Shown here piece by piece: positions 1 to 8,406 of a stretch of DNA of 64,000 nt (the first letter of the stretch is position 1; each line of letters starts with the position of its first letter). The notes under the pieces were generated by a model, which was given only the letters and a program-made list of their open reading frames with translations, ran no database searches and was not told where the DNA came from. Made by a program: the position numbers and the translations under genes. The DNA comes from Niallia sp. FSL W8-0635 (GTDB lineage: Bacteria > Bacillota > Bacilli > Bacillales > Cytobacillaceae), in NCBI RefSeq assembly GCF_038007965.1, contig NZ_JBBOYD010000001.1:3884501-3948500 (forward strand), written 5' to 3'.

Positions 1-208
1 CACTATCCTTCGCTTTCTTTTCATAGTATTTGGATAGATCATATCTCCAGCCAACAATCCATGCTATTATCGTAAAAAGAAAAAAATCAATGGTAAAAAA
101 CGAATCATGATTAATTACAAATTGGTAAGTAGTAAATAATACAGAGATTAGTACTAACGTAATTTGTCCCCGTATTGGTCTATTACAATTCCAAAGTAGC
201 ATGGTCAT
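1..208 (-). CDS. N-terminal fragment of a two-TM membrane protein, possibly a signalling protein
   Basis: An open frame on the minus strand starts at an ATG at 206-208 (a second in-frame ATG at 200-202 is also possible), preceded by a good AAGGGG ribosome-binding site, and runs off the left edge. About 69 residues are visible: a short polar start, two hydrophobic segments (about residues 16-30 and 38-52) and then WRYDLSKYYEKKAKDS. A short two-helix anchor followed by a YDxxKYY-like charged stretch is common in Bacillus membrane-anchored PAS/GGDEF proteins, so a diguanylate-cyclase-type sensor is possible. No output domain lies inside the window, so that is only a guess. It is divergent from the membrane-protein gene at 391. 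Confidence 0.5.
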   Translation of the reverse strand, partial: MTMLLWNCNRPIRGQITLVLISVLFTTYQFVINHDSFFTIDFFLFTIIAWIVGWRYDLSKYYEKKAKDS

Positions 209-390
209 TGCCCCTTCAATATATATTTCCAAAACGTTCGTTGTGATGAACACCTTTTCTCCTATATTAACATGTTTAATCCTTAACTTGAAGCGCAATT
301 CCATGATAGAATAATAGATTACATATTTTATTTATTTCCAATCGTAAAGTATAATTTAATGAAAAGAAACTTTATAAGGGGAGGTAAAAA

Positions 391-864
391 ATGGTAGAGT
401 TTTTCAAAATTATAGCTGAAATAGTCAATATTCTCCATGATATTATTATGGAAGTTGCTGCTATTCTTGGTTGGCAAGCTACAGACAAAGATTTACATTT
501 ATGGATTATTGGCATCATTGGAATTGTTTCATTCTTTATTGTCCAATTTATCTTTAAACGCTTAGCAGCCTGGAGCATTAAGAGCATTTCTTTTATCTAT
601 ACCTTTACACTTATTCTTGTCTTAGTATTTGCAATTGAAATTCAGCAGGGAATTACTGGACGGGGGAATATGGAGTTTGCAGATGCTGTTGCAGGAATTA
701 ACGGTTTTCTCCTTTTTTTCGGAGTATATCTAGTACTAGCCTTGTTTTTTAGGGGGCTAAAAAAACTAGTTCTTAAAAGAAAGAGTCACTTAGACAACCA
801 TAACATTCCAACAGAAGAAAAGGATGAAAAGCTTCCATCTCGTCAATCCCGTTATCATAAATAA
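391..864 (+). CDS. Hypothetical membrane protein, 157 aa
   Basis: Start chosen at an ATG eight bases behind a strong GGGGAGG site. The protein shows three hydrophobic segments (about residues 35-55, 65-85 and 103-120) separated by short basic loops, and a highly charged, Lys/Glu/Arg-rich C-terminal tail. The first 30 residues form an amphipathic helix rather than a signal peptide. I do not recognise the family and give no function. The MFS permease gene begins 50 bases downstream on the same strand with no terminator between them, so the two may be co-transcribed. Confidence 0.7.
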   Translation: MVEFFKIIAEIVNILHDIIMEVAAILGWQATDKDLHLWIIGIIGIVSFFIVQFIFKRLAAWSIKSISFIYTFTLILVLVFAIEIQQGITGRGNMEFADAVAGINGFLLFFGVYLVLALFFRGLKKLVLKRKSHLDNHNIPTEEKDEKLPSRQSRYHK

Positions 865-913
865 TATTTTCATAGATACTTTTAATACTATATTATTAGG
901 AGAAAAAGGAAGG

Positions 914-2161
914 ATGCCCATGGATCATTTAAACGCTTCTAGTAAAGAACAGTCCAAGCTTAATTACTATCTTCTTCTTGCTATCATTTTTGGCGGTTTT
1001 CTTATTTTCGGACTATCAGAGAACGTTAAAGGACCTGCCATTCCTATCATTCAGGCTGATTTCCTTTTAAGTGAGTCGCAAATAGGATTTTTACTTGCAA
1101 TCAACTCACTCGGTTATTTAATTGCCTGTACATTTACAGCTGCCCTAGCTAATAAAATTGGCATTAAATGGACAGGTATTGTTGCTTTTGCATCAATGGC
1201 TGTCTCTGGAATATGTCTTTATCTCTCTGAAAAATATTTTGCCCTTTCTTCCTCCTATTTCCTTTTATACATTGGAAATGGGATGCTTGAAATTGGTCTA
1301 GGCATAATGGCTGCTCGTATTTTCACGAAAAATACTGGCTTTATGATGAATCTTGCACACTTTTTCTATGGTTTAAGTTCTATGGTGGCACCAATTATTG
1401 CATCTTGGATGATGAAATGGACAATCGCGGGGGGAGAATTTGGCTGGCGAGGGATGTATTTTATTGTGTTACTATTAGCACTACTGCCTATCATCCCTTC
1501 TTTCTTCAGTAAATTTCCAGAGGAAGAAACAAACGACGAAGGGAATGTTTCTTATCGATTTTTACTTCGGGATCCAGTTGCCTGGCTCATTGTGATGATT
1601 CTTTCCTTTGGAGTAGTTTCTGAACTAGCTGTTGGAGGCTGGTTAGTTAACTTTTTAATTAAAGCGTATTCATGGAATGTAGAAACAGCTTCCGGAATGT
1701 TATCGATGTTTTTCTTATTTTTTATGCTTTCAAGACTATTGCTTGGCCCTTTAACAGATAAAATCGGCTATACCTTGTCCATCATGATTTTTGCTGCTTT
1801 CTCAGGTATTTGCAGTTTTGCTGGCATTATCATTGGAGAAAAAGGGGCCATTCTTTTTGCGATTGCAGGAATTGGCATCGCCCCCATTTATCCTACTGTT
1901 ATGGCATTATTAGCGAAAAGATATCCCAAAGGAACTGGTACAGCCATTACCTTTACGGTTACATTGATGGGAATTGCAAGTGTACTAGGAAATCTGCTTA
2001 TAGGAGTCATTATAGATGGGATAAATCATCTGTTTAATACGAGTAATGGTGTCATTGGACAGCAAGCAGGATATGGATTTATTGCCTTGCTATCCCTACT
2101 TTGCTCCATTTGCTGTGTCATTTTATTCTACTATTTACGGAAAAAGAAGGAGATCATCTAA
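914..2161 (+). CDS. MFS transporter
   Basis: A Major Facilitator Superfamily permease of about 415 residues with roughly twelve hydrophobic segments and the usual longer central loop (Lys/Glu-rich, about residues 200-220). The frame is open further upstream, but the first plausible starts are the ATGs at 914 and 920, just behind AGGAG/GGAAGG sequences; the upstream extension lies inside the previous gene. The LLxGPLTDKxG stretch in the second half is an MFS loop motif. The general look (GLSENVKGPAIPII at the start) suggests a sugar-permease-like MFS group, but the substrate cannot be read from sequence. Its stop codon overlaps by three bases the stop of the convergent small gene on the other strand. 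Confidence 0.85.
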   Translation: MPMDHLNASSKEQSKLNYYLLLAIIFGGFLIFGLSENVKGPAIPIIQADFLLSESQIGFLLAINSLGYLIACTFTAALANKIGIKWTGIVAFASMAVSGICLYLSEKYFALSSSYFLLYIGNGMLEIGLGIMAARIFTKNTGFMMNLAHFFYGLSSMVAPIIASWMMKWTIAGGEFGWRGMYFIVLLLALLPIIPSFFSKFPEEETNDEGNVSYRFLLRDPVAWLIVMILSFGVVSELAVGGWLVNFLIKAYSWNVETASGMLSMFFLFFMLSRLLLGPLTDKIGYTLSIMIFAAFSGICSFAGIIIGEKGAILFAIAGIGIAPIYPTVMALLAKRYPKGTGTAITFTVTLMGIASVLGNLLIGVIIDGINHLFNTSNGVIGQQAGYGFIALLSLLCSICCVILFYYLRKKKEII

Positions 2162-2448
2162 TAGATAGTTGATGCATATTTGATTTTCAGAAAAATAGAT
2201 TTTATTGTAATGATTGTCATAGCCATTAATAAGAGTACAATGAAGCAACCGATGTAAAAAAGGGAATCTGGAGAATAGCCCCAATAAAAAAAGAAATAAA
2301 TAGATACACCTATTAGCACTGTAAGAAATAGTTCAAAAACAAAAGCTGTAATCATAAAAAAGAAATAAGGATATATGATCCCTTTATGGTTTACATTAGT
2401 CAAAGTCATTCCATCCCAAAAGCGATCTGCTATTCTAGCAATGCGCAA
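2158..2448 (-). CDS. Small hypothetical membrane protein, 96 aa
   Basis: A minus-strand frame starting at TTG with AAGGAG ten bases upstream. Two hydrophobic helices (about residues 27-52 and 62-86) are joined by a short loop. Nothing in it is diagnostic of a known family. It converges on the MFS gene, and their stop codons overlap, so antisense interference at the 3' ends is possible. A gene start at TTG with slightly long spacing makes the call moderate. Confidence 0.5.
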   Translation of the reverse strand: MRIARIADRFWDGMTLTNVNHKGIIYPYFFFMITAFVFELFLTVLIGVSIYFFFYWGYSPDSLFYIGCFIVLLLMAMTIITIKSIFLKIKYASTIY

Positions 2449-2563
2449 TATAGTCCATCTCCTTCAAAAATCAATATATATTAAACTATGATTTCAGCTT
2501 TAAAAAGATGACTAATGTTGTATAGGACCAGTCCAACTTCGTGTCATACTCATTACATTCGTC

Positions 2564-2601
2564 AAAAAAATGGCGTGTTTCAAAAGAAAACACGCCATTT
2601 T
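2564..2601 (-). terminator. Rho-independent terminator
   Basis: An 11-bp stem (ATGGCGTGTTT / AAACACGCCAT, arms 2570-2580 and 2588-2598) is followed on the minus strand by a run of seven T. It lies about 90 bases behind the stop of the YdeI-family gene at 2691 and ends that transcript. The poly-T/poly-A on both sides would let it work in both directions. Confidence 0.85.
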
Positions 2602-2690
2602 TTCTAGTAATCACCAAAAATCTATTAATGTTAAACAAATGGAAAATTCGGTAGTGATTTAGGATCAATCACTTCCTTTGAAACTTTAGC

Positions 2691-3371
2691 TTATTCTCCA
2701 CTTCTCTGACTTCTTCGATATAGATCCCTAGTTTTATACCCAGACTCTAGAATCATCTTCATCTCTTCTTTCCTCTTTACTCTAGTTTCTTCTTGCTTTG
2801 CACTATACACATACCGCGCCCATTCCTTCCGATACCCTGGTGTTAGAGATTGGTAAAAGGCTAATAGCTTTGGAGAATCTGTTAAATCCTTTTCAATATC
2901 TGGCATTTTTTCTATGTAATCATCGACACGCTGGCTTGCTTTGGAGGAAACAGTTTTTGCTTTGTTTTTTTCTTCTTCTTTTAAGCCAATTACTGTGAAA
3001 ACATCATCCAAGCCAACCATTCGAGCAAATTTTATTGTACTTGTACCAACATATCCCTCTGAATTTGTATCTAATCCCTTAAATAGTTCATCTCGGTGAA
3101 TATAAGTCGAATAAACTTTATTCCCTTTCTTTGGATACGCTAAAAAGATATATCCCTTCTTATTTAAAGAATCGCTTTGAATAATTGCATGGATTGTTTC
3201 TCGCATCTCCTCCATATTTAGTACAAATGCAAATACAGCATCATATTTGTTTAGAAGCTCCGTATCATATGCCTCTAACTCTGGAAAATATTCCGTTTCA
3301 TTTGGTTCATTAAGAATTGCAAGTTTTTTATACTTTTTTAAATTTAATTTATCGACAATTGTTTTTGACAT
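2691..3371 (-). CDS. YdeI/OmpD-associated family protein
   Basis: 226 residues, ATG start behind a GAGGTGATT site. The C-terminal third (SPKLLAFYQSLTPGYRKEWARYV followed by a basic, KRKEEM-rich helix) is the hallmark of the YdeI/OmpD-associated family (PF13376 type), where the aromatic and basic helix is conserved. The N-terminal 130 residues contain a KYKKLAILNEPNE stretch and a globular alpha/beta pattern seen in longer Bacillus members. The biochemical role of the family is not established; some members are linked to cell-envelope or bacteriocin resistance. It stands alone, ended by the hairpin at 2564-2601. Confidence 0.8.
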   Translation of the reverse strand: MSKTIVDKLNLKKYKKLAILNEPNETEYFPELEAYDTELLNKYDAVFAFVLNMEEMRETIHAIIQSDSLNKKGYIFLAYPKKGNKVYSTYIHRDELFKGLDTNSEGYVGTSTIKFARMVGLDDVFTVIGLKEEEKNKAKTVSSKASQRVDDYIEKMPDIEKDLTDSPKLLAFYQSLTPGYRKEWARYVYSAKQEETRVKRKEEMKMILESGYKTRDLYRRSQRSGE

Positions 3372-3416
3372 TATTAATCACCTCTTATTCATTTAAAAAA
3401 CACCATGCTAGACTTA

Positions 3417-3869
3417 TTATATAACACTATCCCAACTTACCTTCAAATGACCAATTGCAAAAACAATAGCTGCTATTCCTAACCAAATAGAATGTCCCCA
3501 AATAGCTGTTGTGAAAAAAATACAACAAGGCAGGATTGCTAATGGGATTGGTACAAACAGAAATGACTTAGTCAGAAAGCGATACTCTCGGTCATTTCTT
3601 ACATACCTTATCCAAAGAAGATAATACAAAAGGAGAAAAAGAAAGGATAGAATCAACCAACTATCTATTACATTTACTGGATTAGTAGTAATAGTTAATA
3701 GAAACAGGCAGCCTATTTGTCCTAATCTTTCAAAAAAATTAAAGATCCATGGGGTGCTTTTCGTTTTAATTGGTATATTTTTCGGCGGTACAAAGATAAT
3801 AAGCAGGATATTGGGTAGAAGAAGTCCAATAGCAAGAACAAAACCGATAGGAGACAAAGAAAACGACAT
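3417..3869 (-). CDS. Hypothetical membrane protein, 150 aa
   Basis: The frame opens further upstream, but the ATG at 3867-3869 has AAAGGAG eight bases before it, so I start there (MSFSLSPIGFVL). Four to five hydrophobic segments fill the protein: about residues 5-28, 43-60, 64-84, 96-118 and 122-142. The spacing and sequence resemble small uncharacterised Bacillus integral membrane proteins; no family signature is recognised. It lies 45 bases downstream of the YdeI-family gene's start region on the same strand, so it is the last gene of a unit only if the upstream region is transcribed. Confidence 0.65.
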   Translation of the reverse strand: MSFSLSPIGFVLAIGLLLPNILLIIFVPPKNIPIKTKSTPWIFNFFERLGQIGCLFLLTITTNPVNVIDSWLILSFLFLLLYYLLWIRYVRNDREYRFLTKSFLFVPIPLAILPCCIFFTTAIWGHSIWLGIAAIVFAIGHLKVSWDSVI

Positions 3870-4053
3870 AGATAATTCTCCTTTTAGTGGGAACAATTTG
3901 ATTTTATTATCCTTTTTTTTCTTCTCCCATACAACGAAAAAAGGAAAGAATCTTTTACGCTAAGCTGCTTTCTTGCTAATGGTTACAGAAAATCATAAAA
4001 TAAGAAAAGTATATTTGAAGAGAAATCAATATTTTAGAAGGAGTTGCTTATAA

Positions 4054-4776
4054 ATGGCACAAACTTTAAAAGGAAAAGTTGCATTTATCACAGGAGCTGG
4101 AAGAGGAATTGGGAAAGCTGTAGCGGTTGCATTAGCAAATGAAGGCGTAAATGTTGGCTTACTTGCTCGTACAGAGGAAGCGTTAAAAGTAGTAGTAACA
4201 GAGGTTGAAGCACTTGGAGTTAAAGCTGCTTATGCATCTGTTGACGTATCTTCCTTACAAGAAGTAAATCAAGCAATTGCTTCATTAACAAACGAGCTTG
4301 GAAAAGCAGATATTTTAATTAATAATGCTGGTATTGGAAAATTCGAGTCTTTATTAGACATGAATCCTGAAGAATGGAAGAAAATCATTGATGTAAATCT
4401 AATGGGTCCATACTATGTAACTCGAGCAGTTTTACCACAATTAATTGAAAAAAATGGTGGAGATATTATCAATATTTCTTCAACAAATGGTTTAAATGGG
4501 GCTGCAACATCTAGTGCTTACAGTGCTTCTAAATTTGGTCTAATTGGCATGACAGAATCATTGGCACAAGAGGTACGTAGAAACAATATTCGCGTTACCT
4601 CCTTAACACCAAGCACGGTTGCGACAGAGTTAGCTGTTCAAACAGATTTAATTAAAGGCAGTGCAGAGAAGTACATGCAGCCAGAAGATATTGCTGAACT
4701 GATTGTTTCACAGCTAAAATTACATCCAAGAATTTATGTAAAAACAGCTACTGTAATAGGAACAAATCCTTTCTAA
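4054..4776 (+). CDS. yoxD: Short-chain dehydrogenase, YoxD/FabG type
   Basis: A 240-residue classical SDR of the Rossmann fold. The cofactor motif TGAGRGIG is at residues 13-20, NNAG lies near residue 90, and the catalytic Tyr156 and Lys160 sit in SAYSASK with a Ser about 13 residues earlier. An Arg after the second strand (LLAR) favours NADP(H). From memory the whole protein lines up with B. subtilis YoxD, annotated as a 3-oxoacyl-ACP reductase-like enzyme, including the ending MQPEDIAE...KTA. The true substrate is unknown. The start has AGAAGGAG behind it. Single gene, ended by the shared hairpin at 4837-4884. Confidence 0.88.
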   Translation: MAQTLKGKVAFITGAGRGIGKAVAVALANEGVNVGLLARTEEALKVVVTEVEALGVKAAYASVDVSSLQEVNQAIASLTNELGKADILINNAGIGKFESLLDMNPEEWKKIIDVNLMGPYYVTRAVLPQLIEKNGGDIINISSTNGLNGAATSSAYSASKFGLIGMTESLAQEVRRNNIRVTSLTPSTVATELAVQTDLIKGSAEKYMQPEDIAELIVSQLKLHPRIYVKTATVIGTNPF

Positions 4777-4836
4777 TAGTTAAGAAAAGTACAGGGCACT
4801 AAATTAACTTTAGAAAACCTATAAGTTCTTAAAGTA

Positions 4837-4884
4837 AAAGGGAATAGAATGGCTATTTTTCATAGCCTCTCTATTCCCTTTCTT
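4837..4884. terminator. Bidirectional terminator between two convergent redox genes
   Basis: AAAGGGAATAGA pairs with TCTATTCCCTTT around a second small hairpin (GGCTAT / ATAGCC). A-rich and T-rich flanks on either side let it serve the yoxD-like gene on the plus strand and the aldo/keto reductase gene on the minus strand. Confidence 0.85.
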
Positions 4885-4886
4885 TA

Positions 4887-5711
4887 TTATCGATTATTCA
4901 TATCATTCGGATGTGGACCTTTTCGTCTGTCGCGGTTTAGCTCATTAATACGCTTCATTTCTTCATCCGTTAATTCGAAATCAAATACTTGGAAGTTTTC
5001 TTCAATACGTGATGGGGTCACTGATTTCGGAATGACAATTGTATTATTTTGCAAATGCCAACGTAACACTATTTGTGCTGGTGTTTTCCCTTTCGTTTCT
5101 GCGATTTGTTTAATCACTTCATCTTGTAGGACTTCTCCCCCTTGATCAAGTGGGCTCCAAGCCTCAACAAAAATATCATGCTTTGCACAAAATTCTTTAA
5201 GCTCATTTTGCGCAAGGTATGGATGACATTCTACCTGGTTCAAGACAGGCTTCACTTCACATTCCTTTAAAATGCGCTCTAAATGCTCGATTTCAAAGTT
5301 ACAAACACCAATTGCCTTCACTCTGCCATCTTTATATAATTTTTCTAATGCCTTATATGTATCAACATACTCATCAAATTGTGGAGTTGGCCAGTGAATC
5401 AAATAGAGATCAACATAATCAAGTCCTAATCTTTCTAAGCTTTCATCAAATGCTCTTAGCGTATTCTCATAGCCCTGATCACTATTCCAAACCTTTGTTG
5501 TGATAAATAAATCTTCACGAGGGATAGATGAATCTTTAATTGCTTTCCCAACGCCTTGTTCATTTCGATATACCATCGCTGTATCAATAGAAGTATAGCC
5601 AACTTTAAAGGCATTCGTAACAGCAACAGCCGCTTCCTCATCTGGAACCTGCCATACGCCAAATCCTAGCTGGGGCATCTTTAAGCCATTATTTAATGTA
5701 ACATAGTCCAT
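4887..5711 (-). CDS. Aldo/keto reductase (YvgN / 2,5-diketogluconate reductase type)
   Basis: A 274-residue AKR with the full catalytic tetrad: Asp43, Tyr48, Lys73 and His106 (LIHW). The C-terminal IPKS and SRIEEN motifs bind the NADPH 2'-phosphate region. The protein resembles B. subtilis YvgN, a glyoxal/methylglyoxal reductase, more than sugar-specific AKRs. Expected role is NADPH-dependent reduction of small carbonyls such as methylglyoxal in the cytoplasm. Start is the ATG behind AGGAGTG. Monocistronic; ends in the bidirectional hairpin. Confidence 0.88.
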   Translation of the reverse strand: MDYVTLNNGLKMPQLGFGVWQVPDEEAAVAVTNAFKVGYTSIDTAMVYRNEQGVGKAIKDSSIPREDLFITTKVWNSDQGYENTLRAFDESLERLGLDYVDLYLIHWPTPQFDEYVDTYKALEKLYKDGRVKAIGVCNFEIEHLERILKECEVKPVLNQVECHPYLAQNELKEFCAKHDIFVEAWSPLDQGGEVLQDEVIKQIAETKGKTPAQIVLRWHLQNNTIVIPKSVTPSRIEENFQVFDFELTDEEMKRINELNRDRRKGPHPNDMNNR

Positions 5712-5795
5712 CTTTCCACACTCCTCTTTTTGAATTCTATTTTAGTTTAGCGTGCTTAGGAATAAATTACAAAAAGAACGGTTTCTTTTCTATAA

Positions 5796-5856
5796 AAAAG
5801 AGACAATCTTAGATTATCTCTTTTTTATAGAAAAGAGACAATCTTAGATTATCTCT
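5796..5856. repeat. Tandemly duplicated hairpin, two copies
   Basis: The imperfect palindrome AGAGACAATCTTAGATTATCTCT occurs twice, at about 5799-5821 and 5834-5856, in identical A/T-rich surroundings. Each copy folds as a hairpin flanked by A and T runs. They sit between the stop of the nitroreductase gene (5866) and the start of the aldo/keto reductase gene (5711), so at least one copy probably terminates the nitroreductase transcript. The exact duplication suggests recent tandem copying of a terminator. Confidence 0.7.
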
Positions 5857-5865
5857 AGCTTTTTC

Positions 5866-6480
5866 TTAATAAAATTTCGCCACTTTTTCTATTGGTAATC
5901 TGCTTGTATGGAAAGCAGGTTCCACTGCTTTTCCGATTGCAATTAGTGTTATAGGAAATTCGTTTTCCGGTAGTTCAAAACGTTTAGCAAACGCTAATTT
6001 ATCAAAGCCGCCCATCACAACACTATCATACCCGCGTTCTTTTGCTAATAATAAAATCTGCATGGAAATTAAACCTGCATCGTAACTAGCAATTTGTGCT
6101 AGTGTATGTTTTGGAAGATTTGGGTATAGGTTTTGTGTATTATTTATTGTTCTATCTGCAATCGACTGGTCCATATATCCAAGAGATACATTTTGTTTAT
6201 AGATATCCTCTACATTTCTATAAGCCTCTGTATCTCCTAATACAGCAATAATAGCAGAAGAATCTTCAATTTGTACCTGATTGTTCCCAATTGCTCGTAA
6301 CTCTTTTTTGATTTCTTGATCTTGGATAACAATAAATCTCCAAGATTGCAGATTACTTGAAGATGGTGCACTTGTTGCTACCTCTAAGATTTCTTCTAAT
6401 TCCTGCTTATCTATTTTGTAAGTAGGATCATACACTCTAACTGATTTACGACTCTTCATAACTTGTTCTAATTGTGACAT
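5866..6480 (-). CDS. Nitroreductase family FMN oxidoreductase (YdgI-like)
   Basis: 204 residues with nitroreductase-family features: RKSVRVYDP near the start (FMN phosphate-binding Arg residues), APSSSNLQSWRF at about residues 38-49, and GGFDK in the second half. The closest remembered relative is B. subtilis YdgI, a putative NAD(P)H oxidoreductase. It should be a cytoplasmic homodimer reducing nitro compounds or quinones with FMN. ATG start behind GGAGGAAA. The promoter region holds a striking two-level dyad (6513-6548), the sort of site used by redox-sensing MarR/HxlR regulators. Confidence 0.85.
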   Translation of the reverse strand: MSQLEQVMKSRKSVRVYDPTYKIDKQELEEILEVATSAPSSSNLQSWRFIVIQDQEIKKELRAIGNNQVQIEDSSAIIAVLGDTEAYRNVEDIYKQNVSLGYMDQSIADRTINNTQNLYPNLPKHTLAQIASYDAGLISMQILLLAKERGYDSVVMGGFDKLAFAKRFELPENEFPITLIAIGKAVEPAFHTSRLPIEKVAKFY

Positions 6481-6512
6481 AATTTTTCCTCCAGCTATCT
6501 AGTTCGTTATAT

Positions 6513-6548
6513 ACAACAACTAACTTACCATTAGTAAGTGTATGTTGT
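6513..6548 (-). promoter_or_regulatory. Nested dyad, candidate repressor operator of the nitroreductase gene
   Basis: ACTTAC-CATTA-GTAAGT (6523-6539) is a dyad with 6-bp arms, and around the same centre the outer arms ACAACA (6513-6518) and TGTTGT (6543-6548) also pair. It lies 33-68 bases upstream of the nitroreductase ATG, where a promoter should be. TTAC-N-GTAA dyads of this kind are bound by MarR/DUF24 (HxlR) redox regulators such as YodB in B. subtilis; no such regulator gene is adjacent, so the match is by analogy only. Confidence 0.5.
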
Positions 6549-6821
6549 CAAAGGGGACGATTTGATTTTTTCCAATGATACATAAGTCCCATAACTAAAA
6601 ATTTTATTAACAAAATAATTTTTCATGCATACAGATAAAATTAAGCTCTACACTGTCCATAAAAGAAGTCATTTCCTGCTTATTTCTCGTTCAATCCAAA
6701 ATAATTTTTTAAATAATTTAATAATTCAGCAAATCTAATCAAAGTCAATACTGATAAGGGATAGAGAAGGTTACAAAAATATCCAAACGAGTTTTTCAAC
6801 AGTGATAGCGACCAATTTTAT
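6549..6821. other. Gene-free A/T-rich spacer
   Basis: Between the nitroreductase operator and the symporter promoter I find no open frame with a ribosome-binding site, no strong hairpin and no riboswitch core that I recognise. I looked specifically for a glycine-type aptamer because of the downstream transporter and did not see one. Confidence 0.5.
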
Positions 6822-6850
6822 TTGACAGGAGCAACATTTTTCGAGATAAT
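6822..6850 (+). promoter_or_regulatory. Sigma-A promoter of the AgcS symporter gene
   Basis: A perfect -35 TTGACA (6822-6827), a 17-bp spacer and the -10 GATAAT (6845-6850). The GTG start at 6881 follows 30 bases later, so the untranslated leader is about 20-25 bases, too short for a riboswitch or leader attenuator. Confidence 0.75.
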
Positions 6851-6880
6851 CAAAACCATAAAATTTTTGGGAGGGGTTGC

Positions 6881-8311
6881 GTGAATATTATTGAAAAGTT
6901 AATCGCAAGTGGAAATACGGTACTTTGGGGGTATGTGTTGATAGCCGTTTTACTTGGGCTTGGGATATACTTCACCATTGGATCAAAATTTGCACAAATC
7001 AGGTATGTAAAAGAAATGTTTCGTTTATTGAGAGTGAAAGAGAAGCCACCTGAACACACAGAGAAAAAACAAATTTCTTCTCTACAAGCATTTTTCGTAG
7101 GGGCAGGTACTCGAATTGGTACAGGCAATCTTGCAGGAGTAGCCATTGCCTTAGCAATTGGAGGACCTGGAGCAGTATTTTGGATGTGGATGGTAGCTAT
7201 TCTCGGCAGTGCAAGTTCATTTGTGGAAAATACTTTGGCACAAATTTATAAAGCAAAAGACAATGGCCGTTTCAAAGGTGGTCCTGCCTACTATATGAAA
7301 AAGCAGCTGAATAAAAAGTGGATGAGTGCCCTTTTCGCTGTCATGATGATTCTTTCATATGGTACTACCTTTAATGCAGTACAGAGTAATACGATTGCTG
7401 TTGCATTAGAAAACTCATTTGGCCTTAGTCCCATTATCGCTGGAATTGCCTTGGTCATTCTTACTAGTTTAGTTGTTTTTGGCGGTATTAAACGTATTGC
7501 TGATATTTCATCTCTTATCGTTCCCTTTATGGCCTTAGGCTATATTCTCCTTGCAGTCTTTGTAGTAATCACCAATATTACAGAGATTCCTCATGTTTTA
7601 GCATTAATTTTTAAAAGCGCCTTCGGTATGGAACAAGTAGTTGGCGGTGGAATTGCTGCAGCTATTATGAATGGAGTTAAAAGAGGTCTCTTCTCCAATG
7701 GAGCTGGGATTGGAGGAGATCCAATTGCGGCCGCAACTGCATCTGTTTCTCACCCAGCCAAACAAGGGTTTATCCAAGCTCTAGGTGTATTCTTTGATAC
7801 TTTACTCGTTTGTTCTGCAACTGCCTTTATTATCCTAACTTCTGATGCATATGGATCAGGCTTAACAGGCATTGAATTATCACAAGCAGCGATGGCAGAG
7901 CACTTTGGCACATGGGGTGGATTATTCTTAGGTATTGCCATATTCCTATTCGCCTTCACTTCCATCATCGGATGCTACTACTACGGCGAAGCAAACTTAC
8001 CGTTTATTAGTAAAAGTAAAACATTCCTAAACTTTTATCGAGTATTAGCACTTGGAATGGTAATGTTTGGTGCAGTAGCTAATTTGCAAATCGTTTGGGA
8101 TTTAGCAGACTTTACGATGGCAATAATGGCACTTGTTAACTTAGTTGCGATTGCAATTCTTGGACCTATTGCCTTTAAAGCACTAGACCATTATATGAAA
8201 CAGCGAAAGCTAGGGAAAGAACCTGTTTTCTACCGAAACGATATTAAAGGGCTCAAAGGAGTCGAAGCTTGGCCGTTAAGGAAGAAAGAGTCGATTAAAG
8301 AAGTTGTATAG
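6881..8311 (+). CDS. Alanine/glycine:cation symporter (AgcS family)
   Basis: A 476-residue polytopic protein that begins with GTG behind GGGAGGGG. GGPGAVFWMWMVAILG (about residues 89-104) fits the sodium:alanine symporter signature, and GTGNLAGVA precedes it. Ten to eleven hydrophobic segments are visible. Members (AlsT/GlnT in B. subtilis) import alanine, glycine or glutamine with Na+ or H+. One oddity: the loop usually reading FSNEAGMGSAP reads FSNGAGIGGDP here, losing the acidic residue but keeping the helix-breaking glycines, which may change substrate or ion use. Transcribed alone from the promoter at 6822 and ended at 8349-8384. Confidence 0.9.
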   Translation: MNIIEKLIASGNTVLWGYVLIAVLLGLGIYFTIGSKFAQIRYVKEMFRLLRVKEKPPEHTEKKQISSLQAFFVGAGTRIGTGNLAGVAIALAIGGPGAVFWMWMVAILGSASSFVENTLAQIYKAKDNGRFKGGPAYYMKKQLNKKWMSALFAVMMILSYGTTFNAVQSNTIAVALENSFGLSPIIAGIALVILTSLVVFGGIKRIADISSLIVPFMALGYILLAVFVVITNITEIPHVLALIFKSAFGMEQVVGGGIAAAIMNGVKRGLFSNGAGIGGDPIAAATASVSHPAKQGFIQALGVFFDTLLVCSATAFIILTSDAYGSGLTGIELSQAAMAEHFGTWGGLFLGIAIFLFAFTSIIGCYYYGEANLPFISKSKTFLNFYRVLALGMVMFGAVANLQIVWDLADFTMAIMALVNLVAIAILGPIAFKALDHYMKQRKLGKEPVFYRNDIKGLKGVEAWPLRKKESIKEVV

Positions 8312-8348
8312 TAAGGGTTTAATTGATTTGTGGTGAAGCTAGGATTAG

Positions 8349-8384
8349 GCTGGGCTGTGGAAATTGGCAGCCTGGCTTTTTTTT
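8349..8384 (+). terminator. Terminator of the symporter gene
   Basis: GCTGGGCTG pairs with CAGCCTGGC (nine base pairs, two of them G-U) around a short loop, followed by eight T. It begins about 40 bases after the symporter stop codon and directly precedes the tandem repeat array. Confidence 0.8.
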
Positions 8385-8406
8385 GGATAGCGTGTATTTG
8401 GGGTTT

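Noticed and set aside
2486..2668. A 60-codon minus-strand frame
   Set aside because: It runs through the terminator hairpin at 2564-2601 and lacks an RBS.
6549..6880. Possible glycine riboswitch before the amino-acid symporter
   Set aside because: No aptamer core is visible, and the promoter at 6822-6850 leaves a leader too short for one.
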